From Thiohalomonas denitrificans (lineage in GTDB: Bacteria; Pseudomonadota; Gammaproteobacteria; Thiohalomonadales; Thiohalomonadaceae): a DNA stretch of 64,000 nucleotides. The notes below the pieces were generated by a model. That model was not told the DNA's origin. It saw only the letters and a program-made list of their open reading frames with translations, and searched no databases. The translations under genes and the position numbers were made by a program. Location of the stretch: positions 1-64,000 of the forward strand of contig DYFR01000019.1 of assembly GCA_020725115.1 (NCBI GenBank), in the 5' to 3' direction. Positions 23,904 to 32,885 of this stretch are shown piece by piece; position 1 is the stretch's first letter; each line of letters starts with the position of its first letter.

Positions 23904-24542
23904 ATGCGCAACTACTCTCCCATCGATCAACTGCTACTCAACCTCGACACCGGTCTGCGTACCGTGTTCGGCCAGCCGGTACTCACCGAGCGCCCCAACC
24001 CGGCGGAGCATTTGCCCGACGCGGAACTGAGCGAGGCCGAACGCGTGCTGGCCGGGCGGCTGATGCGCATCAACCATGCCGGCGAGGTGTCGGCGCAGGG
24101 GCTGTATCAGGGCCAGGCGCTGACCGCGCGGCTGCCGGAGGTACGCGGCAAGATGGAGCGCGCGGCGCTGGAGGAAAATGATCACCTGGAATGGTGCGAG
24201 GGACGTGCGCGGGAACTGGGCACCCACGTCAGTTATCTCAATCCGCTCTGGTACGCGGGCTCCCTGGCCATCGGTGCCCTCGCCGGCGCGGCCGGCGACA
24301 AGTGGAGCCTGGGCTTCGTGGTGGAAACCGAACATCAGGTGGTAAGGCATCTGGACGAGCACCTGGAGCAGCTGCCCGCTCACGACCTGCGCAGCCGCGC
24401 CATTCTCGAACAGATGAAGGAAGACGAGGCCCACCACGCCACCCTCGCCCTGCACGCCGGCGGCGCCCCGCTGCCGGCACCGGTCAAGACGCTGATGGGA
24501 CTGGTGTCGAAGGTGATGACCCGGACGGCGTATTGGATCTGA
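23904..24542 (+). CDS. coq7: Demethoxyubiquinone hydroxylase Coq7
   Basis: This 212-residue di-iron enzyme carries out the oxygen-dependent C6 hydroxylation in ubiquinone synthesis. Two repeats supply the iron ligands: [17 protein letters not shown] with ENDHLEW, and [16 protein letters not shown] with [11 protein letters not shown]. The start has no purine-rich ribosome-binding site because an inverted repeat element abuts it. It is flanked on both sides by CAAGTGA elements. speD lies convergently downstream. The ubiT/U/V genes elsewhere in the window offer an oxygen-independent alternative. Confidence 0.95.
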   Translation: MRNYSPIDQLLLNLDTGLRTVFGQPVLTERPNPAEHLPDAELSEAERVLAGRLMRINHAGEVSAQGLYQGQALTARLPEVRGKMERAALEENDHLEWCEGRARELGTHVSYLNPLWYAGSLAIGALAGAAGDKWSLGFVVETEHQVVRHLDEHLEQLPAHDLRSRAILEQMKEDEAHHATLALHAGGAPLPAPVKTLMGLVSKVMTRTAYWI

Positions 24543-24640
24543 GTGACAAGTGACAAGTGACAAGTGACAAGTGACAAGTGACAAGTGACAAGTGACAAGA
24601 AAAGAATTTCGCCTTTAACTTGTCACTTGCAACTTGAAAC
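24541..24640. repeat. CAAGTGA-heptamer inverted element after coq7
   Basis: About eight tandem GTGACAA heptamers begin at the coq7 stop codon (24540-24600). The inverted arm AACTTGTCACTTGCAACTTG (24617-24636) ends at the stop codon of speD. The element thus fills the whole gap between two convergent genes. Confidence 0.9.
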
Positions 24641-25455
24641 TATTTCTTCGGAATCTTCTTCAGATTCCTTCCGTAGAAAATCTCCAGCATTTCCCGTTGC
24701 AGGCGCCGACGGATGGTGCGTGTGTCCGCCGGATCGAGGTCGCGCGCCATGACACCGAACAGATAGTTATCCAGGTCGAATTCCTTGAGCATCATCTTGG
24801 TGTGGAAGATGTTCTCCTGATAGACGTTGACGTCGATCATCTGGTACCGCTCAAGGGTGTCGCGGGCGATGTAGTTCTGAATTGAATTGATCTTGTGATC
24901 GATGAAGTACTTGCGGCCCTTCACGTCGCGGGTGAAGCCGCGCACGCGATAGTCCATGGTGACGATGTCGGACTCGAAGCTGTGGATCAGGTAGTTCAGC
25001 GCCTTCAGCGGCGAGATGCGGCCGCAGGTGGAAACATCGATATCGGCGCGGAAGGTGCTGATGCCGTTGTCCGGATGGCTCTCCGGATAGGTGTGCACGG
25101 TGATGTGGCTCTTGTCCAGGTGCGCCACCACGGCGTCCGGCAACAGCGGACCCGGGGCCTCGGTGTTGGACAGTTCCTGTGACAGCACCGGCTCCTCGGA
25201 AATGAGCATGGTGACGCTGGCGCCCTGGGGATCGTAATCCTGGTGGGCGATATTAAGGATGGTGGCGCCGATGATATCGGCTACATCGGTGAGGATGTTG
25301 GTCAGCCGTTCGGCGTTGTATTCCTCGTCGATGTACTCGATATACTCGCGCTGCTGGGCGTCGGTCTGCGTATAGCAGATATCGTAGATGTTGAAGCTCA
25401 GTGTCTTGGTCAGATTGTTGAAGCCATGCAGCTTCAGTTTCGTCAGTTCTTCCAC
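24640..25455 (-). CDS. speD: S-adenosylmethionine decarboxylase proenzyme
   Basis: This 271-residue pyruvoyl enzyme makes decarboxylated SAM for spermidine synthesis. Self-cleavage should occur before S116 in [17 protein letters not shown], creating the pyruvoyl group; FNIYDICYT and [23 protein letters not shown] are further family marks. It is the long (E. coli-like) class 1 form. It starts with GTG three bases after the OsmC-like gene. No spermidine synthase is nearby. Confidence 0.95.
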   Translation of the reverse strand: MEELTKLKLHGFNNLTKTLSFNIYDICYTQTDAQQREYIEYIDEEYNAERLTNILTDVADIIGATILNIAHQDYDPQGASVTMLISEEPVLSQELSNTEAPGPLLPDAVVAHLDKSHITVHTYPESHPDNGISTFRADIDVSTCGRISPLKALNYLIHSFESDIVTMDYRVRGFTRDVKGRKYFIDHKINSIQNYIARDTLERYQMIDVNVYQENIFHTKMMLKEFDLDNYLFGVMARDLDPADTRTIRRRLQREMLEIFYGRNLKKIPKK

Positions 25456-25458
25456 CGT

Positions 25459-25875
25459 TCAGGCCTCGACGATTTCATAGTCATGGGTGATTGCGGCCAC
25501 CTTGCCCAGCATGATGGAGGCGGAGCAGTATTTTTCCGCCGACAACTCCACCGCCCGCTTCACCTGGGCTTCTTTCAGTTCCTTGCCGGTGATGATGAAG
25601 TGGACGTGGATTTTGGTGAACACCTTGGGGTCGGTGTCAGCACGCTCGGCGGAGATTTCGGCCACACAGTCGCTGATGGACTGGCGCGCCTTCTTCAGGA
25701 TGCTGACCACGTCGAAGGAGGTGCAGCCGCCCATGCCGAGCAGCAGCATTTCCATCGGCCGCGGCCCCAGGTTGCGGCCGCCATGGTCGGGCGGGCCATC
25801 CATCACTACCGCGTGGCCGCTGGCAGCCTCCCCCACGAAGGTGGCCTGCTCCACCCACTTGATACGTGCCTTCAT
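25459..25875 (-). CDS. OsmC family protein
   Basis: This 138-residue protein has the OsmC fold with the two conserved Cys (GMGGCTSFDVVSILKK near 51 and EKYCSASIMLGK near 119), which in peroxidase members reduce organic hydroperoxides. It resembles the YhfA subgroup and occupies the conserved position between crp/vfr and speD. GAGG precedes the ATG. Confidence 0.9.
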   Translation of the reverse strand: MKARIKWVEQATFVGEAASGHAVVMDGPPDHGGRNLGPRPMEMLLLGMGGCTSFDVVSILKKARQSISDCVAEISAERADTDPKVFTKIHVHFIITGKELKEAQVKRAVELSAEKYCSASIMLGKVAAITHDYEIVEA

Positions 25876-26015
25876 TTTACTTTCCTCAAGATTGGGCTAC
25901 CCTAGCAGCCTGTCGGGCTTGTGACTGATCTACTGCGCCATTGTAACCGCTTGCCTGGGTTCGGGCAGGCTGGTATACGTAACACCCATCAAATTCCTAG
26001 GGACAAGGGGCCACT

Positions 26016-26651
26016 ATGACGACCCAGGCGCTGACCACCGGCAATCCGGCGATCGATCGCTTCCTGGTCCATTGCCACCGCCGCAAGTATTCCGCCAAGA
26101 GCACCATCATCCGTGCCGGCGACAAGCCCGACGTGCTGTATTACGTCATCAAGGGCGGGATGACGGTGCTGATTGAGGATGACAACGGTCGTGAGATCGT
26201 ACTCGCCTACCTCAATCCTGGCGACTTCTTCGGCGAAATGGGCCTGTTCAACGAGGGCGCCGGACGCAGCGCCTGGGTGCGCTCGCGCACCGAATGCGAG
26301 CTGGCCGAGATCAGCTACCCCCGCTTCCGTCAGGTGGCCCATGATGACCCGGAAATCCTCTTCGCCCTGGCCACCCAGATGGCGGCGCGCCTGCGCACCA
26401 CCAGCCGCAAGGTGGGTGATCTGGCCTTCCTCGACGTCACCGGCCGCATCGCCCGCACCCTGCTCGACCTCACCAAGGAGCCAGATGCCATGACCCATCC
26501 CGACGGCATGCAGATCCGCATCACCCGTCAGGAGATCGGCCGCATCGTCGGCTGCTCGCGCGAAATGGCCGGGCGCGTGCTCAAGACCCTGGAGGAACAG
26601 GGCCTGATCTCGGTGAAGGGCAAGACCATCGTGGTGTTCGGCGCGAGATAA
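26016..26651 (+). CDS. crp: cAMP receptor protein family regulator (Crp/Vfr)
   Basis: This 211-residue protein has an N-terminal cyclic-nucleotide domain with the phosphate-binding cassette [20 protein letters not shown] (around residues 70-90) and a C-terminal winged helix with recognition segment [30 protein letters not shown]. The RSAW and E residues fit cAMP binding, and the gene order crp-osmC-speD matches the vfr locus of pseudomonads. AAGGGG lies upstream of the ATG. Confidence 0.93.
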   Translation: MTTQALTTGNPAIDRFLVHCHRRKYSAKSTIIRAGDKPDVLYYVIKGGMTVLIEDDNGREIVLAYLNPGDFFGEMGLFNEGAGRSAWVRSRTECELAEISYPRFRQVAHDDPEILFALATQMAARLRTTSRKVGDLAFLDVTGRIARTLLDLTKEPDAMTHPDGMQIRITRQEIGRIVGCSREMAGRVLKTLEEQGLISVKGKTIVVFGAR

Positions 26652-26652
26652 C

Positions 26653-26727
26653 CGTAGGAGCCCACTCCGTGGGCGAAGGCAGCGCCTGGTCTCGGCACTG
26701 TTCGCCGAGAGGACTCGGCTCCTACGG
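26653..26727. repeat. Inverted element between crp and trpC
   Basis: CGTAGGAGCCCACTCCGTGG (26653-26672) faces GAGGACTCGGCTCCTACGG (26709-26727), about 75 bp in all. It starts two bases after the crp stop, and the trpC stop codon TAG lies inside its right arm. An arm with the same sequence is at about 10421. Confidence 0.75.
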
Positions 26728-27525
26728 TATGAAAAAAAGCTCCGCCAGCTTCTCCCCCGGCTCCGCCGCACGCATAAACGCCTCCCCCACCAGAAAGCCG
26801 TGTACACCGTGACGGCGCATCAGCACGACATCGTCACGGCTCAGGATGCCGCTTTCGGTGATCACGATGCGGTCGTTCGGGATCTGCGCCAGCAGATCGA
26901 GGGTGGTGTTGAGGCTGACCTCGAAGGTGCGCAGGTTGCGGTTGTTGATGCCGACGAGCGGCAGCGGCAGGCGCAGCGTGCGCTCCAGCTCCTCCCCATC
27001 ATGCACCTCCACCAGCACATCCAGCCCCAGTTCGGTCGCGGCAGCGGTCAGCTCGGCCATCTGGCCGTCGCTCAGTGCGGCGGCAATGAGCAGGATGCAG
27101 TCGGCGCCGATGGCCCGCGCCTCCACCACCTGATAGGGATCGATGATGAAATCCTTGCGGATCACCGGCAGGCTGCAGGCCGCGCGCGCCTGCTGCAGAT
27201 ATTCGTCGCTGCCCTGAAAGAAATCGATGTCGGTGAGCACCGACAGACAGGCGGCGCCGCCGCGCTCATAAGAGGCCGCGATCTCGGCCGGGCGGAAATC
27301 GGGCCGCAGCACGCCCTTGCTGGGAGATGCCTTTTTCACCTCGGCAATCACCGCCGGCAGACCGGCAGCCAGTTTGGCGCACAGGGCGCCGACGAAGGGG
27401 CGCAGCGCCGGTGCCGTCGTCACGCGTTCGCGCAGTCTCTCGATACTGACCCCGGCACGGCGCGCGGTGATCTCCTCGGCCTTGCGGCGCAGGATCTTTT
27501 TCAGGATATCCGGGGTGTCGCTCAC
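26722..27525 (-). CDS. trpC: Indole-3-glycerol phosphate synthase
   Basis: This 267-residue TIM-barrel enzyme closes the indole ring in tryptophan synthesis. Motifs include [54 protein letters not shown] and [12 protein letters not shown]. It starts with GTG one base after the trpD stop, so the two are coupled. It is monofunctional, with no TrpF domain. Confidence 0.96.
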   Translation of the reverse strand: MSDTPDILKKILRRKAEEITARRAGVSIERLRERVTTAPALRPFVGALCAKLAAGLPAVIAEVKKASPSKGVLRPDFRPAEIAASYERGGAACLSVLTDIDFFQGSDEYLQQARAACSLPVIRKDFIIDPYQVVEARAIGADCILLIAAALSDGQMAELTAAATELGLDVLVEVHDGEELERTLRLPLPLVGINNRNLRTFEVSLNTTLDLLAQIPNDRIVITESGILSRDDVVLMRRHGVHGFLVGEAFMRAAEPGEKLAELFFIP

Positions 27526-27526
27526 G

Positions 27527-28552
27527 TCACGCCGCCTTGAAACCGTTGCTGACCTGCACCAGGCGATTGAGCCGCTCGCGCGCAGCACCGCTGCTGATCA
27601 CCTCACGCGCCTTCTGCACCCCGTCATCCAGACTGGCGACAAGGTCGGCGGCATAAATGGCGGCGCCGGCATTGAGCACCACGATATCGCGTGCCGGGCC
27701 ATCCTTGTCGTCCAGAACCTCCAGCATGATACCGAGGCTCTGGGCCGGAAGTTCCACGGCGAGGCGGCGCACATCGGCACGCACCATACCGAACTGCTCC
27801 GGCGTGATGGCGTAGCGCCTGAGGCTGCCGTTATGCCATTCGGCTACCTGGCTTGACGCACCGATGCTGATCTCGTCCATGCCGTCTTCCGCATGCACCA
27901 CCAGCACATGCTTCGAGCCGAGCCGGCCCAGCACCTGCGCCAGCGGTTCCAGCCACTCGCTGCTGTAGACGCCGAGCACCTGATGCGGCGCACCGGCCGG
28001 ATTGGTCAGCGGCCCCAGGACATTGAAGATGGTGCGCACACCCATCTCGCGACGCGGGCCGACGGCATGCTTCATGGCGCTGTGATGCCTGGGGGCGAAC
28101 ATGAAACCGACACCGGCCTGCCGGATGCATTCGGCTACCTGTTCCGGCGTCAGTTCCAGATTGACACCGGCCGCCTCCAGCACGTCGGCACTGCCGGACT
28201 TGCTGGAGACCGAACGGTTGCCGTGCTTGGCCACGTTGGCGCCGGCGGCGGCCACCACGAAGGCTACCGTGGTGGAGATATTGAAGGTGTGGGCACCATC
28301 GCCGCCGGTGCCGCAGGTGTCCACCAGGTGCGGCAGGTCCACGTCCACCCGCGTCACCAGTTCACGCATCACGCCGGCGGCGGCGGCAATCTCGTCCACC
28401 GTTTCGCCCTTCATGCGCAGGCCGACGAGGAAGCCGCCGATCTGCGCCGGTGTCGCCTCGCCGGTCATGATCAGGCGCATCACCGCCGTCATCTGCTCGG
28501 AACTGAGGTCGCGGCGCTCGGTGACCGCGCGGATGGCTGTCTGCATGTCCAT
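27527..28552 (-). CDS. trpD: Anthranilate phosphoribosyltransferase
   Basis: This 341-residue enzyme joins anthranilate to PRPP. The signature [27 protein letters not shown] and [21 protein letters not shown] form the PRPP and anthranilate sites. Frame and start are clear from [17 protein letters not shown]. It is separated from trpG by an MFS exporter gene, unlike the usual trpGDC cluster. Confidence 0.96.
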   Translation of the reverse strand: MDMQTAIRAVTERRDLSSEQMTAVMRLIMTGEATPAQIGGFLVGLRMKGETVDEIAAAAGVMRELVTRVDVDLPHLVDTCGTGGDGAHTFNISTTVAFVVAAAGANVAKHGNRSVSSKSGSADVLEAAGVNLELTPEQVAECIRQAGVGFMFAPRHHSAMKHAVGPRREMGVRTIFNVLGPLTNPAGAPHQVLGVYSSEWLEPLAQVLGRLGSKHVLVVHAEDGMDEISIGASSQVAEWHNGSLRRYAITPEQFGMVRADVRRLAVELPAQSLGIMLEVLDDKDGPARDIVVLNAGAAIYAADLVASLDDGVQKAREVISSGAARERLNRLVQVSNGFKAA

Positions 28553-28650
28553 GTTCAAAACCCTTGGTTCGTGCCGTAAGAGACAGCGTGGATTGTCCGT
28601 GCCACCCCAGCCGCGGTCAAGCGGACGCAGGCAAATCAAACCACAAAAAT

Positions 28651-28732
28651 CCAACGCAGAGGCACAGAGACGCGGAGTTCGCAGAGGAGGTCTTTGCCGA
28701 AATAACTCTGCGTCTCTGCGCCTCTGCGTTGG
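28651..28732. repeat. GCAGAGACG-family inverted element between trpD and the MFS gene
   Basis: Left arm CCAACGCAGAGGCACAGAGA then CGCGGAGT (28651-28678); right arm ACTCTGCGTCTCTGCGCCTC then TGCGTTGG (28705-28732). The arms match at 26 of 28 positions. It ends three bases before the stop codon of the MFS gene. Confidence 0.9.
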
Positions 28733-28735
28733 ACG

Positions 28736-29944
28736 TTATTCATGTTCTGAGTGCCTGGCCTGCCAGGCCCATATAGCCAGGCCGGCACAGGCCAGGGCCA
28801 GCATGCCGAGGGCCAGGCTCCAGACATGATGGGCGATGAGCGGCACCAGCAGACCCGCCACCAGCGCGTTGAAACCCACCTGCATGAAGGACTGCACCGC
28901 CGCCGCCATGCCGCGGTTGCGCGGAAAGCAGTCCAGCGCCAGCACGGTGAGATTGGGCATGCTGAACGACACCGCGAAGGCGTACAGCACCAGCGGCGCC
29001 AGCACGTTCACCGGTGTCGCCGGCAGCCACAGGGCCTGCGCCACGTTGAGCAGGCTGGCAGCGAGCATCAGCGCATAACCGATGCGGATGCCGCGCTGCG
29101 GCGTCATGCGGCCGGCGAGCCGGCTCATGGCAAAGGAGCCCAGCATCAGGCCGCCCACCATGGGTACGAACTGCATCCAGAAATCGTTGACGCCCAGGTG
29201 CAGGTGCTCATACAGCAGCGTGGGCGCGGCAGCGATATAGATGAAGAAGCCGCCGAAATTGAGGGCAAAGGCCGACACCAGCGCCATGAAGCGGCCATGG
29301 CGCAAGGCCATGGCATAGGCGCCGCCCACTTTTACCGGGTGGATCGAATGACGTCCCTCGGCAGGCAGCGTCTCCGGCGCACGCCAGGCGATCAGCGTCA
29401 GCACGGCGACACCGAGCAGGGCAAGAAACCAGAATACCGCACGCCAGCCGGACCAATCCTGCAGCACACCGCCGATCATCGGCGCGATGGCCGGGGCGAT
29501 GGCGAAGATCAGCATCGCCTGTGACAGCACCTTCTGCGCATGATGGCCACTGAAGGCATCGCGCACCATGGCACGGCCGACCACCACCCCGGCACCGGCG
29601 GACAGACCCTGCACCACGCGCCAGAACAGCAGGCCGTCGATAGTGGATGTCAGTGCCGCACCGATACTGCCCACCACGTACAGCGCCAGCGCACCGATGA
29701 TCACCGGGCGGCGGCCGAAGCTGTCGGACAGCGGGCCGTAGATCAGCGTGGTACAGGCGAAGGCGGCCAGATACAGGCCCATGGTCTGCTGCATCTGCAC
29801 ATGCGTCGCACCCAGATCGGCAGCGATGGCCGGGAAGGACGGCAGATAGGTATCGATGGTGAACGGCGCCAGCATCGACAATGCGGCGACCACGAAGGCG
29901 ATGAACAGCGGACGGTGCGCCACAGGGGCGCCTGGATTCGACAC
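28736..29944 (-). CDS. MFS drug-resistance exporter, Bcr/CflA family
   Basis: This 402-residue transporter has 12 predicted membrane helices and the DHA1 marks DTYLPSFPAIAADLGA and YGPLSDSFGRRPVII (motif A), with QGLSAGAGVVVGRAMVRD (motif B-like). It should export a small toxic compound by proton antiport. The start is GTG at 29944 with GGAG nine bases upstream. It interrupts the trpG-trpD order. Confidence 0.92.
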   Translation of the reverse strand: MSNPGAPVAHRPLFIAFVVAALSMLAPFTIDTYLPSFPAIAADLGATHVQMQQTMGLYLAAFACTTLIYGPLSDSFGRRPVIIGALALYVVGSIGAALTSTIDGLLFWRVVQGLSAGAGVVVGRAMVRDAFSGHHAQKVLSQAMLIFAIAPAIAPMIGGVLQDWSGWRAVFWFLALLGVAVLTLIAWRAPETLPAEGRHSIHPVKVGGAYAMALRHGRFMALVSAFALNFGGFFIYIAAAPTLLYEHLHLGVNDFWMQFVPMVGGLMLGSFAMSRLAGRMTPQRGIRIGYALMLAASLLNVAQALWLPATPVNVLAPLVLYAFAVSFSMPNLTVLALDCFPRNRGMAAAVQSFMQVGFNALVAGLLVPLIAHHVWSLALGMLALACAGLAIWAWQARHSEHE

Positions 29945-29971
29945 TGGAAACTCCAAAAGAAACCATATTGT

Positions 29972-30217
29972 CACAGAGAGCAGAGATGCAGAGTTATCAA
30001 CCTGAAAAGGGTCCGCAAATGAACGCGAATGGACGCGAATCAAAGCGCACGAACAACGGCCTAGGGCTACAGCACGGCTTCACCCGGTGGGCGAGTCGGT
30101 CACCCTTGGCAAGCCTATGAGTATTTGCGTCTATTTGCGTTCATTCGCGGACTAATTGAGGTTTTTAGGATCAAGGATGAAGCAAATAATCCCTCTCTGC
30201 GTCTCCGCGTCTCAGCG
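29972..30217. repeat. Nested inverted elements between MFS gene and trpG
   Basis: An inner element of the AAATGAACGCG family has left arm CCGCAAATGAACGCGAATGG (30013-30033) and right arm TTTGCGTTCATTCGCGGAC (30134-30152). Outside it lie degenerate GCAGAGACG-type arms (CAGAGAGCAGAGATGCAGAG near 29974 and CTGCGTCTCCGCGTCTC near 30197). The order suggests insertion of one element into another. Confidence 0.7.
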
Positions 30218-30227
30218 ACAACGGGGG

Positions 30228-30824
30228 TTAAGCCCGCCGCCCGCCCTGCATGGCGAGGAAGTTGCGCAGCATGTCGTGGCCGTGCTGCGTGAGGATCGAT
30301 TCGGGATGGAACTGCACGCCCTCGATGACGAACTCGCGATGGCGCACGCCCATGATTGCCTCGCGTGTCCCGTCGGCGTTCTGCGTCCAGGCCGTCACCT
30401 CCAGGCAGGCCGGCAGCGAAGACTGCTCGATCACCAGGGAGTGATAGCGCGTGGCCTGGAACGGATTGCTCAGGCCGGCGAACACACCGATGTCGGCGTG
30501 ATGAATCTGTGAGGTCTTGCCGTGCATGATCATCCCGGCATGCACGATGTTGCCGCCGAAGGCCTGGCCGATGGACTGATGGCCAAGACAGACACCGAGG
30601 ATCGGCAGCTTGCCGGCGAAGTGCCGGATGGCGGCGACGGAAATGCCCGCCTCGCTGGGCGAACATGGCCCCGGCGACACCACGATGCGCTCGGGCTTGA
30701 GCCGCTCGATCTCCTCGACCGTGATCTGGTCGTTGCGGTGCACCTGCACCTCGGCGCCCAGCTCGGCGAAATACTGCACCAGGTTGTAGGTGAAGGAGTC
30801 GTAGTTGTCGATCATCAGCAGCAT
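30228..30824 (-). CDS. trpG: Anthranilate synthase, glutamine amidotransferase component
   Basis: This 198-residue class I amidotransferase supplies ammonia to TrpE. The Cys-His-Glu triad is seen in [14 protein letters not shown] (Cys about 79) and [10 protein letters not shown] (His, Glu about 170). It lies on the same strand as trpE but a GxxExxY gene separates the two. Confidence 0.96.
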   Translation of the reverse strand: MLLMIDNYDSFTYNLVQYFAELGAEVQVHRNDQITVEEIERLKPERIVVSPGPCSPSEAGISVAAIRHFAGKLPILGVCLGHQSIGQAFGGNIVHAGMIMHGKTSQIHHADIGVFAGLSNPFQATRYHSLVIEQSSLPACLEVTAWTQNADGTREAIMGVRHREFVIEGVQFHPESILTQHGHDMLRNFLAMQGGRRA

Positions 30825-30840
30825 GGCGGAAAACCCTCTG

Positions 30841-31287
30841 TCGCAGAGACGCAGAGACGCGGAGATTTAAAAATTATTGACCACACGGGTCACTCCATCG
30901 GCCAAGCGCCGCACATTGAAATTGATTAGCAAGCCCAGCTTGAGTTCGCTCATCCGCAGATATGACAGCAGCTGTGCCTTGAAGACCGGCGACAGACATT
31001 CCACTGCCTTCAATTCGACCACCACCGATTTTTCCACCAGCAGGTCCAGACGCAATGCAGAGTCAAAGCGGATGTCTTTGTACTGCACGGGCAATGACAC
31101 TTCGGATTCTGCGGCAAGGCCCCGCAACTGGAGTTCATGTACCAAACACCGTCTGTATATCGACTCCAGCAATCCTGGACCGAGTTGCCGGTGCACTTCG
31201 ATGGCTGCACCGATGACAGCCTCCGTAATCTCATTCTCCTTCATATCCTCTCCCTGGATATCTCTGCGCCTCCGCGTCTCTGCGGCA
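30841..31287. mobile_element. GCAGAGACG-family arms bracketing a GxxExxY gene
   Basis: The left arm CGCAGAGACGCAGAGACGCG then GAG (30842-30864) ends two bases from the gene's stop codon. The right arm CTCTGCGCCTCCGCGTCTCT then GCGG (31262-31285) begins about 17 bases before its start codon. The same arms form gene-less elements at nine or so other places in the window. The unit splits trpE from trpG. Confidence 0.65.
30867..31244 (-). CDS. GxxExxY family protein
   Basis: This 125-residue protein carries the name-giving motif G-LLES-IY (LGPGLLESIYRRC, residues about 22-34) and the nuclease-like residues D and E-x-K in LRLDLLVEKSVVVELKAVE, which suggest a PD-(D/E)XK fold. Function is unknown. 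It lies between trpE and trpG, bracketed by inverted repeats, so it is probably a recent arrival. The start at 31244 has GGAGAG upstream. Confidence 0.85.
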   Translation of the reverse strand: MKENEITEAVIGAAIEVHRQLGPGLLESIYRRCLVHELQLRGLAAESEVSLPVQYKDIRFDSALRLDLLVEKSVVVELKAVECLSPVFKAQLLSYLRMSELKLGLLINFNVRRLADGVTRVVNNF

Positions 31288-31297
31288 GGGTGTTTTC

Positions 31298-32770
31298 CTA
31301 CCCCAGCCCCGCTTCGGCCAGCGTGGCGGCGCGGAAGATGGCGCGGCTCTTGTTCATGGTTTCGTCCCACTCGTTGCGCGGCACCGAGTCGTAGACGATG
31401 CCGGCGCCGGCCTGCATGTAGAGCGTGCCTTCCTTGACCACCGCGGTGCGGATGGCGATGGCGGTGTCCATGTTGCCGTTCCAGGCCAGGTAGCCGACGG
31501 CACCGGCGTAGACGCCGCGCTTCACCGGCTCCAGCTCGTCGATGATCTCCATGGCGCGGATCTTCGGTGCGCCGGAGACGGTACCGGCGGGAAAGGTGGC
31601 GCGCAGCGCATCCATCGCGCTCATGCCCGCCTTCAGTTTGCCTTCCACGTTGGAGACGATGTGCATGACGTGAGAGTAGCGCTCGATCACCATCTTCTCG
31701 GTGAGTTCGACGCTGCCGGTCTCGGCGATGCGGCCGACGTCGTTGCGGCCGAGGTCGATGAGCATCAGGTGCTCGGCGATCTCCTTCGGGTCGGCCAGCA
31801 GATCCGCCTCCAGCGCCTTGTCCTGCTCCTCGCTCTTGCCGCGTGGCCGCGTGCCGGCGATGGGGCGCACCGTCACCTTGCCGTCTTCGCAGCGGGTGAG
31901 GATCTCCGGCGAGGAGCCGACCACCTGGAAACCGTTCAGGTCCAGGTAGAACATGTAGGGCGAGGGATTGAGGCTGCGCAGGGAGCGGTACAAATCCAGC
32001 GACGGCGCATAGAACGGAATCGACAGGCGCTGCGACAGCACCACCTGCATGATGTCGCCGTCGACGATGTATTCCTTCGATTTGCGCACCGCCTCTTCGA
32101 AGCCGTGCTGGGTGAAGCCGGAAATGAAATCCTGTTCGGTCACCTGATGCGGTGTCGTTGCCGGACGCGCCGGCAGCGGGCCGCGCAGCTGGGCGATGAG
32201 CTGGTCGAGGCGCTGCTGCGCCGCGTGCAATGCATCGCTCTGTGCCGGGTCGGCGTGGACGATGACGTGCAACTTGCCGCCCAGATTGTCGAACACCACC
32301 ACCTCGTCCGACACCATCAGCATCACGTCGGGCACGCCCATCTCGTCGGTATTGGGACAGGGGCCGAGACGCGGCTCGATGTAGCGCACGGTGTCATAGC
32401 CAAAATAACCGACCAGGCCGCCGTTGAAGCGCGGCTCGCCCGGCTCGCAGGCCACCTTGTAGCGCTGCTGGAACTGTTCGATCCAGGCCAGCGGATCGGT
32501 GACGGTAACGGACTCCACCGGATTGCCGTCGTGCTCGACATCGATGTCGTGGCCGCGCACCCGCACGATGGTGCGGCAGGGCAGGCCGATGATGGAGTAA
32601 CGGCCCCACTTCTCACCGCCCTGCACCGATTCGAACAGGTAGGAGTACGGTGCGTTGGCCAGCTTGAGGTAGGTGGACAGCGGCGTGTCGAGGTCGGCGA
32701 GGACCTCGCGCGCGACGGGAATGCGGTTGTAGCCCTGGGAGGCGAGTTCGGCGAAACGTTGTGGAGTCAT
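31298..32770 (-). CDS. trpE: Anthranilate synthase component I
   Basis: This 490-residue enzyme converts chorismate to anthranilate. The chorismate-binding core has [26 protein letters not shown], and [16 protein letters not shown]. The N-terminal [19 protein letters not shown] carries the S..E element used for tryptophan feedback binding. A candidate leader peptide with two Trp codons lies upstream. The ATG start is clear. Confidence 0.97.
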   Translation of the reverse strand: MTPQRFAELASQGYNRIPVAREVLADLDTPLSTYLKLANAPYSYLFESVQGGEKWGRYSIIGLPCRTIVRVRGHDIDVEHDGNPVESVTVTDPLAWIEQFQQRYKVACEPGEPRFNGGLVGYFGYDTVRYIEPRLGPCPNTDEMGVPDVMLMVSDEVVVFDNLGGKLHVIVHADPAQSDALHAAQQRLDQLIAQLRGPLPARPATTPHQVTEQDFISGFTQHGFEEAVRKSKEYIVDGDIMQVVLSQRLSIPFYAPSLDLYRSLRSLNPSPYMFYLDLNGFQVVGSSPEILTRCEDGKVTVRPIAGTRPRGKSEEQDKALEADLLADPKEIAEHLMLIDLGRNDVGRIAETGSVELTEKMVIERYSHVMHIVSNVEGKLKAGMSAMDALRATFPAGTVSGAPKIRAMEIIDELEPVKRGVYAGAVGYLAWNGNMDTAIAIRTAVVKEGTLYMQAGAGIVYDSVPRNEWDETMNKSRAIFRAATLAEAGLG

Positions 32771-32823
32771 GGCAATTACCTGACAGGCAAAGTGTTACGG
32801 AATCGATGGGTACACGCGAACGC

Positions 32824-32883
32824 CTACCAGTGGCGCCATCGCGTCGCGACCACTTCCGTCTTTGTCTTGTCGGTATGCACCAT
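32824..32883 (-). CDS. Candidate trp leader peptide (19 aa)
   Basis: A short frame begins two bases after the gph stop and reads MVHTDKTKTEVVATRWRHW. It has Trp at positions 16 and 19, the last residue before TAG, and lies 53 bases before trpE. Tryptophan codons are rare, so two at the end of a short frame before trpE suggests attenuation. A GUGUAC...GUAACAC hairpin follows, but I see no U-rich intrinsic terminator and no strong ribosome-binding site. Confidence 0.5.
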   Translation of the reverse strand: MVHTDKTKTEVVATRWRHW

Positions 32884-32885
32884 GT

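Noticed and set aside
23521-24640. CRISPR array
   Set aside because: The repeats are head-to-tail without unique spacers (73-bp units, 7-bp units), and there are no cas genes.
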